This document shows positions 43,834 to 54,130 of a stretch of DNA of 64,000 nucleotides, piece after piece. This stretch comes from Siphonodentalium dalli. Lineage: Eukaryota; Mollusca; Scaphopoda; Gadilida; Siphonodentaliidae. The stretch is from positions 39,778,106 to 39,842,105 of the forward strand of contig CP136063.1 in NCBI GenBank assembly GCA_032622095.1, in the 5' to 3' direction. The position numbers and the translations under genes were made by a program. Each line of letters begins with the position of its first letter. Within the stretch, counting starts at the first letter, position 1. The notes under the pieces are model-generated. The model made no database searches and was not told the origin of the DNA. It saw only the letters and a program-made list of their open reading frames with translations.

Positions 43834-44999
43834 GGCTCACAACTTTTGTCATTCAGAACTTCTTCAGTTTTTGTTAAATATTGTTTTTTTGATTTGCGTA
43901 TTGTAGCAATAACTTCGTTACGTTTTTTTCGATAATTAGACCAGTTTTGCTCAGAGTTGGATTTTTTAGCCATTTTATGTAATCGGCGTCTTTGTCGGAT
44001 CAGTCGTCGGATTTCACACGTTAGCCGTGCTGGGCAGCTTTTGCGAATTAATGCATTTTTATGAGGTATGTAGGCTAGAGCAAGTTCTTCTATCTTATGT
44101 GTTAGAAGATTCACATGAGTATCAATATTGTGATTGTTAGTTCCTAGATTACCTCGAAAGTCCCATTCATTTAATTCGTTATTCATCCCATTGTAGTCAG
44201 CAGCGTTAAAATTCCATATTTTTCGTTTCACTGAGGCATTCAGTTCGCTTTTTGCATAGTTCAGAGTAATAGTAACAGGACAGTGATATTTGTTCATTTC
44301 AGCATGAAATGGATCCAGTACTTCATAGTCTGACGTATTGTTTAAATTGCTGACGAGAAATAGATCAATTGTCGAATTGGAGTTTGACGAAAAATGAGTT
44401 GGCGAAGTTTTTATTAATTTTAGGCCACATGCATTGCATATTTGGTGAACCTTTCCTCTTGGGAATAACACTTGGTCTTCATTAAAATCTCCAGCAACTA
44501 TTAATTCATATCCGGTGTCTCTAGCTTTATCGATCAAAGACTCAATTTTATCCCATATAGAAACTGGGTCGTCAGGTGGGCGATAAAAACAACCAACTAA
44601 AATATGCTTATTACGAAGGGTTAGTTCAATCCAGGTTGATTCAAGATTAGTATCATAGATGTCGTTACGCATACGAAAAGCGATCGAATCTCGTATATAT
44701 ATGGCCACTCCACCACCGGTTCTCCCTATTCTGTCGCGACGAATTGGCTCACTAAAACCTTGCATAAGATAATCGCTAGTCTGGTCCGAGGGTTTCAACC
44801 ATGGCTCCGTAAACATGCAAATATCATAATCAAGTAACTCTGCAGATATAGTATCAAACTTATTTCTGATACGTTGTGGGTTAAAGACAACAAGCGATAA
44901 TTTATTGTTCATAGGCCCCGGTTGGCGTTCTACGTCACCACTAATATACAACATTAATAGTATTAAATTTAGTGTTAAGACACCAAGATAAACGTGCAT
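43830..44999 (-). CDS. LINE AP-type endonuclease frame with degenerate 2A-like N-terminus
   Basis: A 389-residue protein from ATG 44999. The N-terminus is hydrophobic (residues 5-19) and runs into Gly-Asp-Val-Glu-Arg-Gln-Pro-Gly-Pro (21-29), i.e. the 2A core with Gln replacing the conserved Asn. Endonuclease motifs follow: Asn-Pro-Gln-Arg-Ile (40-44), Thr-Glu-Pro-Trp (64-67), Ala-Gly-Asp-Phe-Asn (169-173), Ser-Pro-Thr-His (199-202) and Ser-Thr-Ile-Asp-Leu-Phe (209-214). This is the target-nicking enzyme of APE-type LINEs, acting in the nucleus during target-primed reverse transcription. The C-terminal part (about 310-389) is Arg/Lys-rich. It ends TGA just after Cys-Glu-Pro; the RT frame begins in the -1/+2 phase right there. 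Two more identical copies exist at 47440 and 51050. Confidence 0.9.
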   Translation of the reverse strand: MHVYLGVLTLNLILLMLYISGDVERQPGPMNNKLSLVVFNPQRIRNKFDTISAELLDYDICMFTEPWLKPSDQTSDYLMQGFSEPIRRDRIGRTGGGVAIYIRDSIAFRMRNDIYDTNLESTWIELTLRNKHILVGCFYRPPDDPVSIWDKIESLIDKARDTGYELIVAGDFNEDQVLFPRGKVHQICNACGLKLIKTSPTHFSSNSNSTIDLFLVSNLNNTSDYEVLDPFHAEMNKYHCPVTITLNYAKSELNASVKRKIWNFNAADYNGMNNELNEWDFRGNLGTNNHNIDTHVNLLTHKIEELALAYIPHKNALIRKSCPARLTCEIRRLIRQRRRLHKMAKKSNSEQNWSNYRKKRNEVIATIRKSKKQYLTKTEEVLNDKSCEP

Positions 45000-45062
45000 G
45001 TTTTTTATACTAGAACTGTTGGTAATGTATTTGTAAACTGGAACATATACTTTACGATCGTT

Positions 45063-45309
45063 TCTTGGCCGTTTATGAGATACAGATGATTTCTACATTT
45101 TCGTGATGCATGTGATACGAATGAGTGTGCGTATTTTTGCTTCAGGTCAGTGGAAAATTACATGGAATAAAAACGATTGCATATATGCAGACATAATTCA
45201 GCCTATACAAAATATGTACTTGATAAACATGATATATCATTATATATATTGGGTGTAGTGATAAGATACTCACTGCTGGACGCTATGGAATTCCGAAATC
45301 GATTTTATT
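45063..45309 (-). other. Intron-side sequence between the LINE and the THAP exon
   Basis: Follows the right copy of the LINE target duplication. A GTGAGTATC at about 45280 (minus strand) downstream of the THAP stop could be a donor, but the frame has already ended. Repeated identically at 48673-48919 and 52283-52529. Confidence 0.5.
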
Positions 45310-45660
45310 TTAGGGGTTGATGTTCTCGTTGGTAGTACCAATTCGTTCTCGTTTGCGCTCGGTTGATTTAGGCACAGCATCTTTCTTTAACTGTCGTCGG
45401 AAGCTAATGCATGTACTAAGCACAGTATGTTCGAATTGTTTTCTCTCGAAGTGAAGGGAACATATTTTCGCTGATTTAGAAGGAATCCATTTCAAAAGTT
45501 TATAATTCTTCCTCCCCACTGGCCGGTTGCAAAAGTCCGTCCAGATATCACGAAAACGAATATCACTTGGAAATGAATGAACGGTTATATTTAAATGAGG
45601 ATCGCTAGTCCGCCCACAGCCGAACACACTACATGTACTAGGTATCTTGGCATATATCGA
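45310..45660 (-). CDS. THAP domain exon, copy 1
   Basis: The frame reads Cys-Ser-Val-Phe-Gly-Cys, then Phe-Arg-Asp-Ile-Trp-Thr-Asp-Phe-Cys, Trp-Ile-Pro and Ile-Cys-Ser-Leu-His-Phe. This is the C2CH zinc-coordinating DNA-binding THAP fold, followed by a basic tail and a stop at 45310. THAP domains are found in P-like transposases and in host factors derived from them. The frame is open upstream only to a TAA near 45685 and contains no ATG before the first Cys. Translation must start in another exon (AG at about 45648 or 45637 could be acceptors), at a non-ATG codon, or not at all. With the transposase body at 39900-40855 on the same strand it belongs to one THAP transposon, split by the LINE. 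Confidence 0.78.
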   Translation of the reverse strand, partial: SIYAKIPSTCSVFGCGRTSDPHLNITVHSFPSDIRFRDIWTDFCNRPVGRKNYKLLKWIPSKSAKICSLHFERKQFEHTVLSTCISFRRQLKKDAVPKSTERKRERIGTTNENINP

Positions 45661-45721
45661 GATGACAGATACTCGGGATATTTATATCGAAAGTAAAACA
45701 ACACAAAACAAAAACAATAAA

Positions 45722-46080
45722 TTAAGCGCCTAAATAGAGTTAACATTATTCAGCCCAGTGTTTATATAACATTTGGGAGCTTCTTATGTATGACCAGGTG
45801 AATGGGACCCTCCTTTCTCGTCCTTTCTATTCACTATGTGGCATTTTAGAGCACAAACAAGTTCGCGACTGACACTGATGAATAGTAACTGAGTGATTAC
45901 AAATCACCGAGTGAATACGAGACAATCAAAGCACTAATTACTGCCATCTATCCCCCAAAGCAGACACGTGTCGGCATGTTATTAATGACTACAAAAACAA
46001 CCATTCTAGGCGCTACTAATTACTTTATTCACATAGATATTGTATTCTATTCCAGATAAACGGCCAAAGCGGCCACACTA
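45722..46080 (-). mobile_element. Presumed 5' end of the THAP transposon, copy 1
   Basis: Directly upstream of the THAP exon on the minus strand. It is homologous to 32651-33010, where the outer end also begins TAGTGTGGCCGCTTTGG. The shared outer boundary in two different contexts argues for a true element terminus. The complementary 3' terminus was not found near 39.7 kb. Confidence 0.68.
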
Positions 46081-46411
46081 TCTTTATTAATTAGATAACA
46101 CATTGAATAGTGACGTAATCTATACACAACACGCGCACATACGACTCCGCATTTTAGTATCGGCTGACTTATGATTATGTCATCGTAGTCAGCATAATAA
46201 ACTCCGACTCCGAATCTGTGTTTTTAATTTGTTCTCCCACAACTGCGTCACTCGTAGTTTAGTCATGGAAATCACTGAATACCGGTGGTGGTATTACTTA
46301 TTTATTTTACGGGTTATTTACTATGCGAACGGAATGGGACTTGGATCATTTTAATCACAACAGGGAGGGCTTTCCGATTGCGTTTTGTAGTTTCTAGACC
46401 GAATAAATCCT
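46081..46411. other. Spacer between the THAP transposon end and the MITE
   Basis: AT-rich sequence with no recognisable gene; it contains ATGACGCAGTT-like and CCGACTCCGAA motifs only. Identical copies lie at 49691-50021 and 53301-53631. Confidence 0.5.
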
Positions 46412-47443
46412 TTAAAGATGGATTATCTCTTGTGACCAGGATGCCAATCGTTCAATATCACCGTTTATTAATTCGGCCGCCAATGTAGGGTCTTCAACTG
46501 TTAAAAATATGGATGTATCATCTGCAAACAAGCGTATGTGACAGTTAACATTTTGCGTTATATCATTAATGTAGATAAGAAAAAAGAGGGGGCCTAGTAT
46601 ATACCCCTGGGGCACACCCGCCATGACAGGTTTCCATTGAGAATGATCTCCATCAATTAAGACTCGCTGTTCACGGTCAGTTAAATATGACTCAAGAAGT
46701 TTCAACAGATTCCCTGTAATACCTACACTTTCTAGTTTATATAAAAGGCCACGGTGCCAGACTTTATCAAACGCCTTGCTTATGTCACAAAATACACATC
46801 TGATCTCTTTTCCAATGTCTAGGGATGAACATATGTGATCATACAGATATGTGAGTTGGAACACGGTGGAGTCCCCTCGGACAAATCCAGACTGGTATTG
46901 CGTTATGATTCCGTTTGAAGAGAGAAATTCCCACAAATGATTAAAAATGCTTCTTTCAAATACTTTTGATATACAGCTAAGTAATGCTATTGGTCGATAA
47001 TTTGAGACATCTGATGGTTCGTATTTCTTAAATATTGGCACAATGTTCGATCTTTTCCATGTTTGAGGGAAATAAGACTGTTGAATGCAAGTATTAAATA
47101 GTTCAGCAAGGGGGAGGCTAAGCGAAGTAGCACAGTTCTTGAGAACTTTGGGATTTATCATGTCAGGACCACAGGCTTTTGATGCTTTTAATGATTCTAG
47201 GGCAGATCTTACCGATTCGTGAGTTATTTTGATCGTTGATAGCGTTGATTTGCATGGATTGAAAGATTTGTGAGGCAATGTTATTCCAGTTTCGTCAACG
47301 AAAGAAATACTACAAAAATAGTTATTTAGTGTTTCGGCCTTCTCAGCATTAGTTATAACAACCTGATCGCCTACTACTAAGGGCGGAATCGATTTATTTT
47401 CTTTTTGAATAAAAGGTTTTGTAGAGTTTTCCACCACCTTCAA
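46412..47443 (-). pseudogene. Truncated LINE RT frame, copy 2
   Basis: Identical to the first 339 codons of the RT frame at 43833, including the Phe-Ala-Asp-Asp box, up to Ser-Trp-Ser-Gln-Glu. The unit junction then replaces the rest with four codons (Ile-Ile-His-Leu) and a stop read from the MITE terminus. The thumb and Cys-knuckle are lost. Confidence 0.9.
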
Positions 47444-48609
47444 GGCTCACAACTTTTGTCATTCAGAACTTCTTCAGTTTTTGTTAAATATTGTTTTTTT
47501 GATTTGCGTATTGTAGCAATAACTTCGTTACGTTTTTTTCGATAATTAGACCAGTTTTGCTCAGAGTTGGATTTTTTAGCCATTTTATGTAATCGGCGTC
47601 TTTGTCGGATCAGTCGTCGGATTTCACACGTTAGCCGTGCTGGGCAGCTTTTGCGAATTAATGCATTTTTATGAGGTATGTAGGCTAGAGCAAGTTCTTC
47701 TATCTTATGTGTTAGAAGATTCACATGAGTATCAATATTGTGATTGTTAGTTCCTAGATTACCTCGAAAGTCCCATTCATTTAATTCGTTATTCATCCCA
47801 TTGTAGTCAGCAGCGTTAAAATTCCATATTTTTCGTTTCACTGAGGCATTCAGTTCGCTTTTTGCATAGTTCAGAGTAATAGTAACAGGACAGTGATATT
47901 TGTTCATTTCAGCATGAAATGGATCCAGTACTTCATAGTCTGACGTATTGTTTAAATTGCTGACGAGAAATAGATCAATTGTCGAATTGGAGTTTGACGA
48001 AAAATGAGTTGGCGAAGTTTTTATTAATTTTAGGCCACATGCATTGCATATTTGGTGAACCTTTCCTCTTGGGAATAACACTTGGTCTTCATTAAAATCT
48101 CCAGCAACTATTAATTCATATCCGGTGTCTCTAGCTTTATCGATCAAAGACTCAATTTTATCCCATATAGAAACTGGGTCGTCAGGTGGGCGATAAAAAC
48201 AACCAACTAAAATATGCTTATTACGAAGGGTTAGTTCAATCCAGGTTGATTCAAGATTAGTATCATAGATGTCGTTACGCATACGAAAAGCGATCGAATC
48301 TCGTATATATATGGCCACTCCACCACCGGTTCTCCCTATTCTGTCGCGACGAATTGGCTCACTAAAACCTTGCATAAGATAATCGCTAGTCTGGTCCGAG
48401 GGTTTCAACCATGGCTCCGTAAACATGCAAATATCATAATCAAGTAACTCTGCAGATATAGTATCAAACTTATTTCTGATACGTTGTGGGTTAAAGACAA
48501 CAAGCGATAATTTATTGTTCATAGGCCCCGGTTGGCGTTCTACGTCACCACTAATATACAACATTAATAGTATTAAATTTAGTGTTAAGACACCAAGATA
48601 AACGTGCAT
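47440..48609 (-). CDS. LINE endonuclease frame, copy 2
   Basis: No difference from 43830-44999 was seen: same 389 residues, same degenerate 2A-like motif and same TGA before the RT phase. It is a by-product of the 3610-bp duplication, not an independent insertion. Confidence 0.88.
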   Translation of the reverse strand: MHVYLGVLTLNLILLMLYISGDVERQPGPMNNKLSLVVFNPQRIRNKFDTISAELLDYDICMFTEPWLKPSDQTSDYLMQGFSEPIRRDRIGRTGGGVAIYIRDSIAFRMRNDIYDTNLESTWIELTLRNKHILVGCFYRPPDDPVSIWDKIESLIDKARDTGYELIVAGDFNEDQVLFPRGKVHQICNACGLKLIKTSPTHFSSNSNSTIDLFLVSNLNNTSDYEVLDPFHAEMNKYHCPVTITLNYAKSELNASVKRKIWNFNAADYNGMNNELNEWDFRGNLGTNNHNIDTHVNLLTHKIEELALAYIPHKNALIRKSCPARLTCEIRRLIRQRRRLHKMAKKSNSEQNWSNYRKKRNEVIATIRKSKKQYLTKTEEVLNDKSCEP

Positions 48610-48919
48610 GTTTTTTATACTAGAACTGTTGGTAATGTATTTGTAAACTGGAACATATACTTTACGATCGTTTCTTGGCCGTTTATGAGATACAGATGAT
48701 TTCTACATTTTCGTGATGCATGTGATACGAATGAGTGTGCGTATTTTTGCTTCAGGTCAGTGGAAAATTACATGGAATAAAAACGATTGCATATATGCAG
48801 ACATAATTCAGCCTATACAAAATATGTACTTGATAAACATGATATATCATTATATATATTGGGTGTAGTGATAAGATACTCACTGCTGGACGCTATGGAA
48901 TTCCGAAATCGATTTTATT

Positions 48920-49270
48920 TTAGGGGTTGATGTTCTCGTTGGTAGTACCAATTCGTTCTCGTTTGCGCTCGGTTGATTTAGGCACAGCATCTTTCTTTAA
49001 CTGTCGTCGGAAGCTAATGCATGTACTAAGCACAGTATGTTCGAATTGTTTTCTCTCGAAGTGAAGGGAACATATTTTCGCTGATTTAGAAGGAATCCAT
49101 TTCAAAAGTTTATAATTCTTCCTCCCCACTGGCCGGTTGCAAAAGTCCGTCCAGATATCACGAAAACGAATATCACTTGGAAATGAATGAACGGTTATAT
49201 TTAAATGAGGATCGCTAGTCCGCCCACAGCCGAACACACTACATGTACTAGGTATCTTGGCATATATCGA
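48920..49270 (-). CDS. THAP domain exon, copy 2
   Basis: Identical to 45310-45660. Only the THAP exon and the transposon 5' end are repeated; no transposase body follows on this copy. Confidence 0.75.
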   Translation of the reverse strand, partial: SIYAKIPSTCSVFGCGRTSDPHLNITVHSFPSDIRFRDIWTDFCNRPVGRKNYKLLKWIPSKSAKICSLHFERKQFEHTVLSTCISFRRQLKKDAVPKSTERKRERIGTTNENINP

Positions 49271-49331
49271 GATGACAGATACTCGGGATATTTATATCGA
49301 AAGTAAAACAACACAAAACAAAAACAATAAA

Positions 49332-49690
49332 TTAAGCGCCTAAATAGAGTTAACATTATTCAGCCCAGTGTTTATATAACATTTGGGAGCTTCTTATGTA
49401 TGACCAGGTGAATGGGACCCTCCTTTCTCGTCCTTTCTATTCACTATGTGGCATTTTAGAGCACAAACAAGTTCGCGACTGACACTGATGAATAGTAACT
49501 GAGTGATTACAAATCACCGAGTGAATACGAGACAATCAAAGCACTAATTACTGCCATCTATCCCCCAAAGCAGACACGTGTCGGCATGTTATTAATGACT
49601 ACAAAAACAACCATTCTAGGCGCTACTAATTACTTTATTCACATAGATATTGTATTCTATTCCAGATAAACGGCCAAAGCGGCCACACTA
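49332..49690 (-). mobile_element. Presumed 5' end of the THAP transposon, copy 2
   Basis: Identical to 45722-46080, as part of the second 3610-bp unit. Confidence 0.65.
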
Positions 49691-50021
49691 TCTTTATTAA
49701 TTAGATAACACATTGAATAGTGACGTAATCTATACACAACACGCGCACATACGACTCCGCATTTTAGTATCGGCTGACTTATGATTATGTCATCGTAGTC
49801 AGCATAATAAACTCCGACTCCGAATCTGTGTTTTTAATTTGTTCTCCCACAACTGCGTCACTCGTAGTTTAGTCATGGAAATCACTGAATACCGGTGGTG
49901 GTATTACTTATTTATTTTACGGGTTATTTACTATGCGAACGGAATGGGACTTGGATCATTTTAATCACAACAGGGAGGGCTTTCCGATTGCGTTTTGTAG
50001 TTTCTAGACCGAATAAATCCT

Positions 50022-51053
50022 TTAAAGATGGATTATCTCTTGTGACCAGGATGCCAATCGTTCAATATCACCGTTTATTAATTCGGCCGCCAATGTAGGG
50101 TCTTCAACTGTTAAAAATATGGATGTATCATCTGCAAACAAGCGTATGTGACAGTTAACATTTTGCGTTATATCATTAATGTAGATAAGAAAAAAGAGGG
50201 GGCCTAGTATATACCCCTGGGGCACACCCGCCATGACAGGTTTCCATTGAGAATGATCTCCATCAATTAAGACTCGCTGTTCACGGTCAGTTAAATATGA
50301 CTCAAGAAGTTTCAACAGATTCCCTGTAATACCTACACTTTCTAGTTTATATAAAAGGCCACGGTGCCAGACTTTATCAAACGCCTTGCTTATGTCACAA
50401 AATACACATCTGATCTCTTTTCCAATGTCTAGGGATGAACATATGTGATCATACAGATATGTGAGTTGGAACACGGTGGAGTCCCCTCGGACAAATCCAG
50501 ACTGGTATTGCGTTATGATTCCGTTTGAAGAGAGAAATTCCCACAAATGATTAAAAATGCTTCTTTCAAATACTTTTGATATACAGCTAAGTAATGCTAT
50601 TGGTCGATAATTTGAGACATCTGATGGTTCGTATTTCTTAAATATTGGCACAATGTTCGATCTTTTCCATGTTTGAGGGAAATAAGACTGTTGAATGCAA
50701 GTATTAAATAGTTCAGCAAGGGGGAGGCTAAGCGAAGTAGCACAGTTCTTGAGAACTTTGGGATTTATCATGTCAGGACCACAGGCTTTTGATGCTTTTA
50801 ATGATTCTAGGGCAGATCTTACCGATTCGTGAGTTATTTTGATCGTTGATAGCGTTGATTTGCATGGATTGAAAGATTTGTGAGGCAATGTTATTCCAGT
50901 TTCGTCAACGAAAGAAATACTACAAAAATAGTTATTTAGTGTTTCGGCCTTCTCAGCATTAGTTATAACAACCTGATCGCCTACTACTAAGGGCGGAATC
51001 GATTTATTTTCTTTTTGAATAAAAGGTTTTGTAGAGTTTTCCACCACCTTCAA
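50022..51053 (-). pseudogene. Truncated LINE RT frame, copy 3
   Basis: Same 343-codon truncated frame as copy 2, ending in the four MITE-derived codons. Confidence 0.9.
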
Positions 51054-52219
51054 GGCTCACAACTTTTGTCATTCAGAACTTCTTCAGTTTTTGTTAAATA
51101 TTGTTTTTTTGATTTGCGTATTGTAGCAATAACTTCGTTACGTTTTTTTCGATAATTAGACCAGTTTTGCTCAGAGTTGGATTTTTTAGCCATTTTATGT
51201 AATCGGCGTCTTTGTCGGATCAGTCGTCGGATTTCACACGTTAGCCGTGCTGGGCAGCTTTTGCGAATTAATGCATTTTTATGAGGTATGTAGGCTAGAG
51301 CAAGTTCTTCTATCTTATGTGTTAGAAGATTCACATGAGTATCAATATTGTGATTGTTAGTTCCTAGATTACCTCGAAAGTCCCATTCATTTAATTCGTT
51401 ATTCATCCCATTGTAGTCAGCAGCGTTAAAATTCCATATTTTTCGTTTCACTGAGGCATTCAGTTCGCTTTTTGCATAGTTCAGAGTAATAGTAACAGGA
51501 CAGTGATATTTGTTCATTTCAGCATGAAATGGATCCAGTACTTCATAGTCTGACGTATTGTTTAAATTGCTGACGAGAAATAGATCAATTGTCGAATTGG
51601 AGTTTGACGAAAAATGAGTTGGCGAAGTTTTTATTAATTTTAGGCCACATGCATTGCATATTTGGTGAACCTTTCCTCTTGGGAATAACACTTGGTCTTC
51701 ATTAAAATCTCCAGCAACTATTAATTCATATCCGGTGTCTCTAGCTTTATCGATCAAAGACTCAATTTTATCCCATATAGAAACTGGGTCGTCAGGTGGG
51801 CGATAAAAACAACCAACTAAAATATGCTTATTACGAAGGGTTAGTTCAATCCAGGTTGATTCAAGATTAGTATCATAGATGTCGTTACGCATACGAAAAG
51901 CGATCGAATCTCGTATATATATGGCCACTCCACCACCGGTTCTCCCTATTCTGTCGCGACGAATTGGCTCACTAAAACCTTGCATAAGATAATCGCTAGT
52001 CTGGTCCGAGGGTTTCAACCATGGCTCCGTAAACATGCAAATATCATAATCAAGTAACTCTGCAGATATAGTATCAAACTTATTTCTGATACGTTGTGGG
52101 TTAAAGACAACAAGCGATAATTTATTGTTCATAGGCCCCGGTTGGCGTTCTACGTCACCACTAATATACAACATTAATAGTATTAAATTTAGTGTTAAGA
52201 CACCAAGATAAACGTGCAT
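51050..52219 (-). CDS. LINE endonuclease frame, copy 3
   Basis: Identical in sequence to the copies at 43830 and 47440. Confidence 0.88.
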   Translation of the reverse strand: MHVYLGVLTLNLILLMLYISGDVERQPGPMNNKLSLVVFNPQRIRNKFDTISAELLDYDICMFTEPWLKPSDQTSDYLMQGFSEPIRRDRIGRTGGGVAIYIRDSIAFRMRNDIYDTNLESTWIELTLRNKHILVGCFYRPPDDPVSIWDKIESLIDKARDTGYELIVAGDFNEDQVLFPRGKVHQICNACGLKLIKTSPTHFSSNSNSTIDLFLVSNLNNTSDYEVLDPFHAEMNKYHCPVTITLNYAKSELNASVKRKIWNFNAADYNGMNNELNEWDFRGNLGTNNHNIDTHVNLLTHKIEELALAYIPHKNALIRKSCPARLTCEIRRLIRQRRRLHKMAKKSNSEQNWSNYRKKRNEVIATIRKSKKQYLTKTEEVLNDKSCEP

Positions 52220-52529
52220 GTTTTTTATACTAGAACTGTTGGTAATGTATTTGTAAACTGGAACATATACTTTACGATCGTTTCTTGGCCGTTTATGAGA
52301 TACAGATGATTTCTACATTTTCGTGATGCATGTGATACGAATGAGTGTGCGTATTTTTGCTTCAGGTCAGTGGAAAATTACATGGAATAAAAACGATTGC
52401 ATATATGCAGACATAATTCAGCCTATACAAAATATGTACTTGATAAACATGATATATCATTATATATATTGGGTGTAGTGATAAGATACTCACTGCTGGA
52501 CGCTATGGAATTCCGAAATCGATTTTATT

Positions 52530-52880
52530 TTAGGGGTTGATGTTCTCGTTGGTAGTACCAATTCGTTCTCGTTTGCGCTCGGTTGATTTAGGCACAGCAT
52601 CTTTCTTTAACTGTCGTCGGAAGCTAATGCATGTACTAAGCACAGTATGTTCGAATTGTTTTCTCTCGAAGTGAAGGGAACATATTTTCGCTGATTTAGA
52701 AGGAATCCATTTCAAAAGTTTATAATTCTTCCTCCCCACTGGCCGGTTGCAAAAGTCCGTCCAGATATCACGAAAACGAATATCACTTGGAAATGAATGA
52801 ACGGTTATATTTAAATGAGGATCGCTAGTCCGCCCACAGCCGAACACACTACATGTATTAGGTATCTTGGCATATATCGA
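52530..52880 (-). CDS. THAP domain exon, copy 3
   Basis: The THAP codons are identical to copies 1 and 2. The only base difference of the unit lies just upstream (52858, C to T on the plus strand): TACCTAG becomes TACCTAA on the coding strand, removing one of the two possible acceptor AGs and changing Ser to Asn in the upstream frame. Confidence 0.75.
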   Translation of the reverse strand, partial: SIYAKIPNTCSVFGCGRTSDPHLNITVHSFPSDIRFRDIWTDFCNRPVGRKNYKLLKWIPSKSAKICSLHFERKQFEHTVLSTCISFRRQLKKDAVPKSTERKRERIGTTNENINP

Positions 52881-52941
52881 GATGACAGATACTCGGGATA
52901 TTTATATCGAAAGTAAAACAACACAAAACAAAAACAATAAA

Positions 52942-53300
52942 TTAAGCGCCTAAATAGAGTTAACATTATTCAGCCCAGTGTTTATATAACATTTGGGAGC
53001 TTCTTATGTATGACCAGGTGAATGGGACCCTCCTTTCTCGTCCTTTCTATTCACTATGTGGCATTTTAGAGCACAAACAAGTTCGCGACTGACACTGATG
53101 AATAGTAACTGAGTGATTACAAATCACCGAGTGAATACGAGACAATCAAAGCACTAATTACTGCCATCTATCCCCCAAAGCAGACACGTGTCGGCATGTT
53201 ATTAATGACTACAAAAACAACCATTCTAGGCGCTACTAATTACTTTATTCACATAGATATTGTATTCTATTCCAGATAAACGGCCAAAGCGGCCACACTA
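52942..53300 (-). mobile_element. Presumed 5' end of the THAP transposon, copy 3
   Basis: Identical to 45722-46080, as part of the third 3610-bp unit. Confidence 0.65.
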
Positions 53301-53631
53301 TCTTTATTAATTAGATAACACATTGAATAGTGACGTAATCTATACACAACACGCGCACATACGACTCCGCATTTTAGTATCGGCTGACTTATGATTATGT
53401 CATCGTAGTCAGCATAATAAACTCCGACTCCGAATCTGTGTTTTTAATTTGTTCTCCCACAACTGCGTCACTCGTAGTTTAGTCATGGAAATCACTGAAT
53501 ACCGGTGGTGGTATTACTTATTTATTTTACGGGTTATTTACTATGCGAACGGAATGGGACTTGGATCATTTTAATCACAACAGGGAGGGCTTTCCGATTG
53601 CGTTTTGTAGTTTCTAGACCGAATAAATCCT

Positions 53632-54129
53632 TTAAAGATGGATTATCTCTTTAAATAACAAATTTTAAATAGTGAAGACCTATTTCCGGAAAAGCTTCTA
53701 TCAATTAATATTGATTTTATTTGGAATATTAAATCGGGCCCGTTTATGTTACTATTTTTAGAACCGACCATTCGGATGAGACCGTATCGCGATATAGACC
53801 ACTGGGCTGTTCCTACGGCTACGCAACGAATGTCAAATGTCATAGATTGGTTGTTTGTATTGTTTTGTTCCACATATATAAGTGATAATGAGTATAATTA
53901 ACGTTTATTTGTGACAAAATTGCACAATATAATTTCTGGTCTCTGTTAACAGTAACCACTATTGTTCGTTAGCTGAACAAACACACCTTTTTAGACCAGA
54001 AAATATTCGAAATAAATTTAATATTAATCGATAGAAGCATTTCCGGACAGGAGTCTTCGATTCAAATTTAATATTTTATACCCCGGTAACTAATTAATAC
54101 ATGTTTACAAAGAGATAATCCATCTTTAA
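53632..54129 (+). mobile_element. TTAA-type MITE (family A)
   Basis: TTAAAGATGGATTATCTCTT to AATCCATCTTTAA, 498 bp; about 30 bp around GTTGCGTGGGTATAAAAT are missing. Its first 19 bp form the right boundary of the 3610-bp triplication. It lies directly against a LINE remnant. Confidence 0.88.
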
Positions 54130-54130
54130 A

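Larger units (their letters stand above)
41197..45062 (-). mobile_element. Complete-looking LINE (CR1/Jockey group), 3866 bp, 12-bp TSD
   Basis: An exact 12-bp direct repeat TCTTGGCCGTTT flanks it at 41185-41196 and 45063-45074. On the minus strand the order is: 63-bp 5' UTR, endonuclease frame (44999-43830), reverse-transcriptase frame (43833-41758), 560-bp 3' UTR ending AATAAAATATTGTTTAAACC without a long poly(A). There is no separate ORF1, so either this clade lacks it or the copy is 5'-truncated just before the endonuclease ATG. It sits in an intron of the THAP transposon on the same strand. The RT half from 42821 leftwards is unique to this copy; the 5' part is repeated in the 3610-bp units. 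Confidence 0.9.
42821..53650. repeat. Three tandem units of 3610 bp, virtually identical
   Basis: Units are 42821-46430, 46431-50040 and 50041-53650. Each runs from inside the LINE RT frame (TGTGACCAGGATGCCAATCG), through the endonuclease frame, LINE 5' end, THAP exon and the 5' end of the THAP transposon, to the first 19 bp of a TTAA-type MITE (TTAAAGATGGATTATCTCT). After the third unit the MITE continues normally; before the first unit the LINE continues normally. The ancestral order is therefore LINE - THAP - MITE, and the junction joins MITE to LINE. I saw a single base difference among the units: C at 45638 and 49248 is T at 52858. Confidence 0.95.

Noticed and set aside
46285-50098. 67-codon plus-strand frames at 46285-46488 and 49895-50098
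   Set aside because: They overlap the unit junction antisense to the truncated RT frame, and their 3' halves are antisense RT codons.
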